Positions 55,124-64,000 of a DNA stretch of 64,000 nucleotides are shown here, piece after piece (the first letter of the stretch is position 1; each line of letters opens with the position of its first letter). The translations under genes were made by a program, and so were the position numbers. The stretch comes from Blastocystis sp. Blastoise (taxonomy: Eukaryota > Sar > Bigyra > Opalinata > Blastocystidae): contig JBBPEB010000013.1 in NCBI GenBank assembly GCA_039096225.1, forward strand, positions 1,535,501 through 1,599,500. The letters run 5' to 3'. The notes under the pieces were generated by a model. The model did not search any database. It was not told the DNA's origin and saw nothing but the letters and a program-made list of their open reading frames with translations.

Positions 55124-58100
55124 ATGAGATTTGCTATTTTTCTTTTCTTGATTTATTTATGTATGCATATATTCATATAATTAACTGCTATTATAATATA
55201 TATATGAAAATAAAAAATTTATCATTTTTTCTAATTTACTTTTTTTATATAGGTGTAAGTCAAAGTGTTACTTGCACTAGTACTCAAACAAAGGTTACTT
55301 TAGTTCGTACTTTTAAGTCGAATTGTGCTGAAGAAAGTTTTCAAATTTGGGAAGGTTCTTCATCTACAGGTACTTTAATTACTTCTGATAATGGTATCAG
55401 TAAGGAAAATACTGTAAAGAATTATGAGTTATGTTTAAATCCTACCATGCATACATTTGTTGCTCTTGATGGGTATGAATTTTATTATATTTATTATCTT
55501 ACTAAAAATTGAATATATATAGTGATAATAATGGCTGGGAAAATGGATCCACATTCTTAATAAAGACTCCTGCTGGTGTTATTTTAATTCAAGGAACTTT
55601 AGATAGATATACTAGAGCTGAATGGTCTTTTTATCGTATATATTTATTTTAATAAAGATAAATAAAAAATAAATAATTCTATTCTATAGCTTCTTATACT
55701 ATTTCTTCTACTTCTCAATGGAAATATACATCTACTGCTCAAAGTGGTACTTCTTGGACTACTGCTGCTTTTAGTGATGCTTCTTGGACCAGTTATGCTC
55801 CCGGAAGTTTCCCTGCTCCTTCTACTACAACTCGTTATTTCCGTGCTACAGGATCTATTCCTGCTGATAAAACTAATTTCGTTTCTTTTGAAGTTGGTGT
55901 TCTTACTAGAGAAGGTGTTGCTATTTATGTAAATGGTCAAGAAGTTTATAGAAGAAATCTTGCTGAGTATATATTAATTTATATTATATATTTATTAATT
56001 TATTAATATATATTTATTAATTTATTAATATATATTTATTAATATATTAATATATATTTATTAATATATTAATATATATTTATTAATTTATTAATATATA
56101 GTTCTGCTACTTCTTCTACTACTGCTTCAACTACCGATGCTAATAGTGCTTATAGAAGGTATTTCTTCTTTATTTTTATTATCTACTTTTATTTTTAATA
56201 ATAATAATAATTTCCTTATTTCACTTCTCTATATCTATAGAGCTACTGGTCCTATTAGTTCATTAACTGGAACTAGTGTTACTGTTGCTGTTGAAATTCA
56301 CGGATCGGGATCTAATCCTGCTTCTGAAGACTTTAAAGGTTTCTTTATTGTTTTCTATGGTCGTATATATATTTATTATATATAATATGTGATAGTAAAA
56401 CTATAATAATAGAATATATAATATTTCGATTTGTCTTTCTATAGCTTGTAATATTCGTTCTAAGGATGGTACTGTTGCTTCTAATCACGGTAATGTTGGT
56501 AATGCTCAAGAAACTATGAATTCCGCCTTTGATAATGATATTCAAACTTTATGGTATTTCGGTAATGTTCCTGTTAATCTTGATTATACATTTAATGATG
56601 GAAGGTATATATATATATTTTTTTTAGTTTATTATATATTCATTCTATTATTCTAATTAATTATATATTCATTCTATTGTTTTAATTATTTTATTATTTA
56701 TATTATTATTATTTTATAATTATATATATATCATCTATTCTTATAGAAAAGAATGGATTAATGCTTATGAAATTACTACTGGTTGGCAATGGGATGAAAG
56801 AAGACCTAAGAATTGGAAGGTTTCTGCTAGTAATGATGGTACTAATTGGATATTATTAGATTATAGAACTGATATGAGATTTGATGCTAGAAGAGATACA
56901 AAGAGATTTTATTTAAATACAAATAATATGAGATTTAATACTTATAGATGGGAAGTTTGTATGTTTTTAAATATATCATTAGTTATTCTCATTATTCATT
57001 TTTTTTATAATTATTATATATTTCTATTTTTAATTATTCTTTCTTTAGTATCTGTTCAAGCTAATAGTGATGGTGAAATAGCCGAATTCGCTTGGGTTGC
57101 TTGTAATCAACCTATTCAAACTCCTCAATTAGCTTATCCTCAATCTTCTTATACTCTTGTTACAAATCTTGATACTGTTTATTTATATCCTACTCAAAAT
57201 GGTTTTACTTCATTCCAAATTAATCCTTCACTTCCTGCTGGTCTTTCTATGGATGCTAATAGTGGTACTATTAAAGGAAAAGCTACTGTAGATACTTCTG
57301 CTACTATTTATACTATTACTGCTACTCATCATACTAATGTTCAAAGTCAAACTACTATTACTCTTACTACTTATACTTGTGCTTCTCCTAAATTAAGAGT
57401 TGATATTTATAAACGAACTAATAAAGATTCTTATGATGGTTGGGAACAATATATAGTAAAGAATGCTGCTGGTACTATTGTTTGGCAATATGAAGTTACT
57501 GCTTCTGATTATACAGATACTATTAATATTAAACATTATTTCTGTTGGGAACCTGGTGTATATACTATTACAGGTAATGCTCATACTTCTTCGGGTTGGG
57601 CTGGTACTTCTTATTTAGCTGTTGATCTTTATGGAAGAGGTTCTGCTTATTGTATTTCTAGATTCCATCTTTATAAAAAACAATCTGAAACTTATAAAGT
57701 GAATATTGCTTATGAAACTGAAACTTCATTTAAATCTATGTTAACTTCTACTTCTATACCTACTGGTTGGTATTCTCAAAGTTTTAATGATGCTGCTTGG
57801 CCTGCTTATACTGCTAGTGCTTCTACTCCTGCTTCTTCTCATATATGGTTCTTTAGACAAACCTTTACTGTTGCTTCTAGAACTGGTGCTCAATCCTATG
57901 AATATAGAATTAATGTTCGTTCTGGTTCTATTGTTTATTTAGATGGTGTAGAAATTCATCGTATTAATGTTGCTACTGGTGCTCTTACGATGGCTTCTTA
58001 TGCTACTGATGGAAGAAATAATGATGAAAGTGCTCAATGGAGAGTTATTACTGGAAAAATGTCTCAATTATCTGCTGGTACTCATGTTTTTGCTACTGCT

Positions 58101-60722
58101 GTTATTCATAAATCTGGTTATACTTCTATTAATTCTGAATTTGATGGTTCTTTATTAATTTCTTTTGATTCTGATCTTAATCCTCGTAATGTTGAAATGA
58201 GTGGTAAACAAAGTAGTCAAAGATGGAGTGATTCTCCTGCTAGTAATTTAGCAGATCAAGATTATGCTTCTCGTTGGGCTTCTTGGGTAAATACTGATGA
58301 AGATCCTATTCAATGGGCTCAAATTAGTTATAATAATTATAGAACTGAATATATTAATAAATATTGTGTTGTTAATGCTTGGGATGCTCCTCAACAAGAT
58401 CCTGTTAAATGGACACTTAAAGGGTCAAATGATGATACGAACTTTACAGATATTGATCATGAAGAAAATGTTACTTGGGATCAAAGAACTCAACGTTTAT
58501 GTTTCTATACTCCTAATAATTTAAATACATATCGTCATTATAGATTTGTTTGTGAAGAAACTAGTGTTGCTTTCCCTAATTGTCAATCTTGTATTATTGC
58601 TGAATTAGAATTTTATATTGTTAATTATGATACACTTTCTGTTCCTGCTCTTGATTACAATCCTAAACAAATCAATGGATATGTTAATGTTGATTTCCCT
58701 ACAACACTTCCTACTTCTGAATATTATCATAGTTTCACTATTACTCCTGCTCTTCCTGCTGGTGTTGTTTTAACACCTGGTAATGGACGTATATTAGGTC
58801 GTCCTACTACTCCTGCTTCTGGTACTTATACTGTTAGTGCTCTTAATCCTCAAGGTGTTACTTCTACTTCTCTTCTTACTATTAATATTGCTACTTGTAA
58901 TTATCCTTCTTCTGTTATTAAATTTAGTGCTACTGGATTTGAATCGGATGCTTATCAAAATGGTTATTATATTGAAAACACTATGGGTACTCAAGTTGCT
59001 TCTTATCCTCAATTCCCTCGTTGGGCTAATGAAATTACTGCTTCTTATTGTTTAGCTGCTGGTAGCTATAAACTTGTCTTATTAGATAATGGTAACAATG
59101 GTTGGGAAAAGGGTTCTTTAGTGATTTCATTAGAAGATGGAACTGTTATCATTCGTGCCTCTGTACAATATGGTGAATCTCCTAAAGCTATTCCTTTTAC
59201 TGTAGGTAATGTAGTTGCTATTGGTGCTGCTTCTTGGTCTTATTATTCTGGTTCTGAACCTGCTGCTAATTGGTATGATCCTGCTTATACTCCTTCTTGG
59301 CCTGTAGCTACTGCTGGCCATTTCACTGGACTTTCAGGTGTTACTCAATATTATAGAACATCCTTTACTATGACCAATATTAATCAATATGTTATTTATG
59401 AAATTACTACTTTATTAAAGGCTGGTGCTGTTATTTATCTTAATGGTAAACAAATTAATAAGATTAATCTTCCTTCAACTGTAAAATCAACTACAATGGC
59501 TCTTAAAGAATTCTCTGAAGTTACAAAAGTTACTTCTGCCGGTAGTATTCAATTTGGTGATCTTAAAGATGGTGCTAATGTCTTAGCTGTTGAAATTCAT
59601 CGTTTCTCTGATATTCCTGAAACAACTTTTGATGCTTATGTTCATGTTGAAACTTCTGGATCTTATAGAGCTATTGATGGTACTTATAGTACTAATGCTC
59701 CTGGTTATAAGACAGATAGTTATGATGAAAGAGAATATAAAGCTTTTGATGGTAGTTATAGTGCTAAATACTTTAGTAACAGATGTATGGTTGAAAATGA
59801 AAAAGTTTATCTTCAATGGACTTATAATAACAATAGAAGAGATTATGTTAATAGTATTACCTTCGTTAGAAGTACAGATAATGGTAGAGTTCCTAAAGAT
59901 TTCGAAGTTTTAGCTTCTAATGATGGTACTACTTGGGATTCCTTAGTTGTACGAACTGGCGTCGTTTTAGATAAATATAATAGTCTTACTGGTAAAGTAA
60001 CTCTTGATTTCTATACTACTAAGAATTATAATGCTTATCGTTTAACTATGTACAGTAGTGATTGTAATCAAGGTTATGAAGTTGCTGAAGTTATCTTAAA
60101 TAGTAAGAGATTAGATAATTATTGTGCTGCTGATAACGGCTTTACTATTGCTGCTGATGGTCAAATAGCTACAAAGAAATGTCAAGATTGGTATGACGGT
60201 GCTATTAGTCGTCTTTGTACTAATGGTGTTTGGGGAACTGAAGAAACTAAATGTACTATAGCTAAACCTCTTACTCTTCTTTATGATTCTTATGTATATA
60301 TCTTTAAGACAAATAAATTCAATACTATTACTGCTCCTGTTATTCGTGCTGTAAATGGTGTATTATCCCTTGAATCTACTCTTCCTGTTGGTATTACTTT
60401 TGATGAAAAGACGGGTATTATTTCTGGTACTCCTGTTGTTGATTTTAATACTACACAAGTTATTATTAAAACAACAAATAGTGCTGGTGAATCTCTGACT
60501 ACTCTTACTCTCTCTTCTATTACTGAAGTTGCTACTGTTTCTGGAGGTATCATTACTTTAATTGTACTTGCTGCTATTGTACTTATTGTTGGTGTTTGTC
60601 TCCTTGTTTGGTGTATTCTCATTCGTGTTAAGAGCAGTAAGAAGGGTAATCATACTAAATTAGAAAAGAAACCTAGTGCCACCAAAAAACCTAGTGGCAA
60701 TAATAAAACTGTTAAAGTCTAA
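55124..60722 (+). CDS. Type I membrane protein with three repeated lectin-like/Ig-like modules
   Basis: Predicted cell-surface receptor or adhesin, 1623 residues. Exons: 55124-55160, 55253-55472, 55523-55635, 55690-55966, 56102-56158, 56241-56362, 56445-56604, 56747-56958, 57049-60722; in phase. The signal peptide MRFAIFLFLIYLCVSQ is split by the first intron. The ectodomain repeats a module three times (about 20-505, 508-1013, 1014-1424): a segment with GDNNGWENG or DNGNNGWEKG; a galactose-binding-like segment (TRYFRAT, AIYVNGQEVYRRN); and a discoidin-like segment (RPKNWKVSASNDGTNW). The first two modules end in a putative Ig domain of He_PIG type (PSLPAGLSMDANSGTIKG, PALPAGVVLTPGNGRILG). 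Then come a sushi-like Cys segment at 1424-1470 (CQDW..C.NGVWGTEETKC), a third He_PIG, a membrane helix at about 1566-1590 and a Lys/Ser/Thr-rich tail of about 33 residues. It lacks a kinase or recognised signalling motif. Confidence 0.87.
55967..56101. repeat. Short TATTAAT-type tandem repeat filling an intron
   Basis: The intron between exons 4 and 5 of the type I membrane protein is almost wholly imperfect units of about 22 bp made of ATATATATTTATTAA and variants. Confidence 0.8.
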
Positions 60723-62569
60723 AATGTTTCATTTTTTATAATATATTTATAATATACATTTGTTTTTCTTATTGCTTGCTTAAGATTTGTTCATTTTTTA
60801 AATCTCGTCATATCTTATTAGATATAATTCATTGTGTTATGTATACACAGCTTATTAAGTACTTTAAACTATTCTACTTGTTTTGTTAGTATATATTTTT
60901 AAACAATTTTGTTATATTAAAAAAAATATTAAAGAGGGCTATCAATGAAAGAAATGGTTTATATATAATAACTATTCAACTATTAGTTCAAGTGAACTAG
61001 GGACACATGAATGACATTTATTAAAACTATTGTTGATAATACTTTGTATTTTATGATACTGTAACATATAACGAAGTATTATTCATAATTATATTTAATT
61101 CTAAACAAAAAGAAAAAGAACTAATAACTAGAATAACTTTTATAATAAAAAGGTATGCATAAAGACCCACGGTATTAGTATTTGAATATGATTCTTTGCT
61201 ACTGTTTGCCTTGGTAATTTGTTTTGACTAGGTTTCTTACATTTCTTTCTATATACAACAATATATGTAATAATAATAACACATAAGATATACTAATTAG
61301 AACTGCATAACAATAAGAGTAATACCACTAGTATTAAGATTAGGACCTTCAACAGTACTAAGAGTAATAGAAGTAGATATAGTTCTTTTAATGTTTGTGA
61401 TAATTATAGTATAATTAATGTGCACTAACTTTGAGGTTTTATTCCTAATAATACTTGTTTTAGTATCAATAAATAATAAAGAAAAAAGACTATGATAAAT
61501 AGAAATATTATATTCAACAGTTTGGATTCTAGGTTGAGGAGTAGTGTTATCACTATATGTATAGAAAATAGAGGATATATTAAAAGAATGACAAGATAAA
61601 GGTTTATTTAATGAATATATTTTGTGAGTATTTCCAAAGATATAATCAGTATAGGTATCACTTATAGGTATTTTCACATATAAGACAAATGAATAAGAGA
61701 AAAATGGGAAAAAAATCAATTAAATATGCTAAAAAAGTTGGTGATAATAAAAATTTTTCTTCCCCATATAGATTAAAAAATAAGTTCACTATAGATATAG
61801 TAGTACATTTTATAGTCACTTTGAGGGAAATGAAGATTTCATTGTCATTTCTTTTGGAATCAATGAATAATCAAGATAATATGACCATTCTTTAAATCAG
61901 AATCACATATATTTCATCACTTATCTTTGTATATACAATAGCAAAAAAAAATTAAAAAAAAAAAAAAAAAGAAAAAAGACATACAAAGTCTTATTTCCTA
62001 ATATTTTCTAAAACATTTAATAATTCTTTATCGAGAAGAAAGCTGAAATTATTACAATACGATCATAGACAGTGGTTCTTATAATATTTAGAATGATCTA
62101 CTTATTGGTAGATATTTGGAGCTAATTGCTGCTTAAAAAGATAAGTAGAATAATATAGATACTTCAATGAAGCCATTTATAGAAAGGATCATATAAAAAA
62201 GGAAAACTAATTACCAATGTAGTTTTATTTCATTTCTAAATATTTAGAAATTCATATAAATAATATGGAGAGAACAACAGGAAATATTTATTCATAATAG
62301 CATAATGTGCATGATGACGTTTCTAAGAGAATAACGATGAGAAGATTCTTGTATTCAAGACATTGATATCTATACTATGTCAACTAAATAACTCTATGGA
62401 GACCGTGTAATTAATAAAGTAAATACTATAAAAAGATTGTTGTTTAAATTACGGAACTTATTAGAAAAAGACTATAATTATCCATTTTATTTACGGTAAT
62501 TTTTTGGCTCTTCATTATAATAAGGAATTTTATGTATTTTTTTAATTCTTAAGATTAGTTCAAGTTAAT
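60723..62569. other. Intergenic region before AP-1 sigma
   Basis: About 1.85 kb. Apart from the uncertain minus-strand reading frame at 61297-61719 listed separately, I see an A-run at 61946-61970, a TGACGT motif at 62314-62320 about 250 bp upstream of the AP-1 sigma start, and otherwise featureless A/T-rich DNA. Confidence 0.5.
61297..61716 (-). CDS. Uncertain hypothetical protein or gene fragment
   Basis: An open frame of about 139 codons that looks more protein-like than chance in this AT background: mixed composition, several Asn-x-Ser/Thr sites (SFNISS, EYNISIY, INYTII) and the end TLSTVEGPNLNTSG. It lacks a good ATG near the 5' end and I recognise no family. It could be the last exon of a secreted protein whose upstream exons I cannot find, a decayed gene fragment, or chance. 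A shorter plus-strand frame (61689-61895, with ATG) overlaps its 5' end. Confidence 0.25.
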   Translation of the reverse strand: MFFPFFSYSFVLYVKIPISDTYTDYIFGNTHKIYSLNKPLSCHSFNISSIFYTYSDNTTPQPRIQTVEYNISIYHSLFSLLFIDTKTSIIRNKTSKLVHINYTIIITNIKRTISTSITLSTVEGPNLNTSGITLIVMQF

Positions 62570-63478
62570 ATGGCTGTACGTTTCTATAACTTAGTGGGAA
62601 TTACTTAACAAATATATATAGATACAATATATTCTTTTGGTCAGTAGACAAGGAAAAATCCGTCTTCAGATGTTTTACAATAATGCTACACCTGCTGTAG
62701 CCAATCAAGTAGCTCATCAAACCGTGTCAACAGTATTAGCAAGATCTCCTCGTTTTTGTAATTTTATTGAACAGAAGGATTCTAAGATTGTTTTTAGAAG
62801 GTATTTAGTGTTATATTCTTTGAATATTAATTATTATTATTTTCTTTCTTCTTTTAATTTATAAAATGTTTTGAATATTAATTATTTTTTTTTATTTCTT
62901 TCTTTTAATTTATAAAATATTTTGAATATTAATTATTATTTTTTCTTTCTTTCTTTTAAATTATAAAATGTTTTGAATATAAATTATTATTTCTTATTTA
63001 TTTCTTTTAATTTATAAAATATTTTCAATAAATAATTTTGTGACTGTTAACTATAGATATGCAAGTTTATTTTTCATTGTAGCTATTGATCCTGCAGATA
63101 ATGAGCTTTTAGCACTTGAAGCAATTCAACATTATGTAGAAATATTGGATCAATATTATGGAAATGTATTTAAACTCTGTTTTATTCCATTGAATCATTA
63201 TTTATTTTTATATTTAGGTTTGTGAACTTGATATTATTTTCCATTTTGATCAGGTATATATATTTAAAAGAAAAAATATATATATAAATAATTATAATAA
63301 CTATTAATATATATAGGCATATTATGTTTTGAATGAAGTCTTTATTCGTGGTCAATTACAAGAAACAAATAAGAGAGAAGTATTAAGATTAGTCATGGAA
63401 CAAGATAAAGCAGAACAAGAGTCTCAACAAGCTACTCTTTCTTCTATTACTAATAAAATTCGTGTTCCTGGAATGTAA
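62570..63478 (+). CDS. AP-1 complex subunit sigma
   Basis: Small sigma subunit of the clathrin adaptor AP-1, which sorts cargo between trans-Golgi and endosomes and, with gamma, binds dileucine signals. Exons: 62570-62575, 62622-62800, 63057-63165, 63218-63253, 63317-63478; 163 residues, the usual size. The first exon codes only Met-Ala; exon 2 then gives IQYILLVSRQGKIRLQ, the classic sigma start. Other matches: TVLARSPRFCNF, KIVFRRYASLFF, DNELLALEAIQHYVEILD, GNVCELDIIFHF, and QETNKREVL, which favours AP-1 over AP-2 sigma. The start follows from the 46-nt intron with a strong GTACGT donor. It converges on the Rab geranylgeranyltransferase gene, with 293 bp between the stops. Confidence 0.94.
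62817..63034. repeat. Four imperfect tandem copies of a ~60-bp unit in an intron of AP-1 sigma
   Basis: Units of the form TTTTAATTTATAAAATGTTTTGAATATTAAT followed by a TTTCTTTC stretch repeat about four times between exons 2 and 3, with small changes. Non-coding. Confidence 0.85.
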
Positions 63479-63771
63479 ATTAATATTATTTATATATATA
63501 TATACTGGTATTATTCTATATATTACTATACAATGTTTATTTCATAGTTGTATATTTTTTTCATTATATTATATTTTATTTTATTTTATTTATTTTTTCC
63601 TTACTATTCCATAGTAATGCTATTCATATTTCTCTATCGTATTATTAACATGATTCATATATTATTTTGTTGTTTTTAAATACTCTCGTTTTTATCATTC
63701 ATATATAAATACAACTAAATAAAATTAACAATATATTGAATATAATAATAATAATTCAATGAATAAAATAA
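63479..63771. other. Short spacer between convergent genes
   Basis: 293 bp containing the 3' ends of AP-1 sigma (plus) and the Rab geranylgeranyltransferase gene (minus). T-rich then A-rich; nothing else seen. Confidence 0.7.
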
Positions 63772-64000
63772 TTATAGCAATAAAGTTGTAAGATATTGAA
63801 CAGCATCACGAGCTAAAGTACAATCAGGCTCCATATCTAATAATTCTTGAACTTCTTCTAGTCTTCCTTGAATCATTGAATTGATTTCATCATTTGTATA
63901 TATTGTAGTACTTTTAAGAAATTCAAAAAGACTCTTTTGATAATACCATGAACTCTGATCATCAGGCTCTGTATATAGAGCATTCAAAATCAAACTTAAA
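63772..64000 (-). CDS. Rab geranylgeranyltransferase alpha subunit, C-terminal end (partial)
   Basis: The last 75 or so residues of a protein that runs off the right edge. The segment LILNALYTEPDDQSSWYYQK is a protein prenyltransferase alpha repeat (family form: NAI.TDP.DQS.W.YHRW), here as in Rab geranylgeranyltransferase alpha, which with the beta subunit and REP adds geranylgeranyl groups to Rab C-terminal cysteines. After the repeat come EINSMIQGRLEEVQELLDME and a short helical end, TLARDAVQYLTTLLL, then TAA. A farnesyltransferase alpha cannot be excluded from so short a piece, but the DDQSSW pattern and the long tail favour the Rab enzyme. Confidence 0.75.
   Translation of the reverse strand, partial: LSLILNALYTEPDDQSSWYYQKSLFEFLKSTTIYTNDEINSMIQGRLEEVQELLDMEPDCTLARDAVQYLTTLLL

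Noticed and set aside
56874-57048. Start of the type I membrane protein at 56874
   Set aside because: The methionine lies inside exon 8 (TDMRFDARRD), and the frame then reads through an intron. The true start at 55124 gives a signal peptide and in-phase exons.
61689-61895. 68-codon plus-strand frame with ATG, Lys-rich start
   Set aside because: It overlaps the 5' end of the minus-strand frame at 61297-61716, has no recognisable motif and is short enough to occur by chance.
1-64000. Transposons, CRISPR arrays or bacterial operons
   Set aside because: I found no transposase, integrase, reverse transcriptase, terminal repeats with a coding core, or spaced repeats. The gene structure is eukaryotic throughout.

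Overview
This window is from the nuclear genome of a very AT-rich unicellular eukaryote that uses the standard genetic code (TAA and TAG both act as stops). The coding genes carry many short spliceosomal introns, mostly starting GTATATAT and ending TATAG. They include cytosolic Hsp70 ending in EEVD, a DENN-domain Rab exchange factor, AP-1 sigma, Rab geranylgeranyltransferase alpha, a CDCA7-type zinc finger, and a tRNA-Tyr with an intron after the anticodon. Coding sequence is rich in Asn, Ser, Ile and Tyr, and intergenic DNA is almost pure A+T. I could not fix the phylum: nothing here separates a stramenopile, alveolate or amoebozoan protist with confidence.

Layout. 1-9952 (minus): giant secreted repeat protein A, running off the left edge, with a reading-frame break near 740. 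9953-12393: spacer. 12394-16360 (plus): 12-exon CDCA7-like gene. 16613-18619 (minus): intronless Hsp70 with a heat-shock-element-like array upstream. 19427-21413 (minus): eight-exon secreted alpha-L-fucosidase. 22900-45249 (minus): giant secreted repeat protein B, about 7415 residues, almost entirely in one 22-kb exon. 46137-47152: two identical tRNA-Tyr genes in an inverted repeat. 47603-53265 (plus): 15-exon DENND6-like gene with a very large low-complexity insert. 55124-60722 (plus): 9-exon type I membrane protein built from three repeated extracellular modules. 62570-63478 (plus): AP-1 sigma. 63772-64000 (minus): 3' end of Rab geranylgeranyltransferase alpha.

Four genes encode surface or secreted products (giant A, giant B, fucosidase, type I receptor) and look like a cell-surface or matrix repertoire: discoidin-like carbohydrate-binding heads, long arrays of cysteine-paired beta domains, and a glycosidase. 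Three others act in Rab or clathrin trafficking. I rebuilt exons by hand from frame, splice sites and homology. The summed exon lengths of the five complete genes with several introns (CDCA7-like, fucosidase, DENND6-like, type I receptor, AP-1 sigma) each come out divisible by three, which supports the models.

The most novel content is the giant protein family. Each is an N-terminal discoidin-headed protein followed by dozens of divergent repeats of about 90-100 residues carrying an LCYxF motif. Other points are very short first exons that split signal peptides, three non-canonical 5' splice sites, and the inverted tRNA-Tyr pair.
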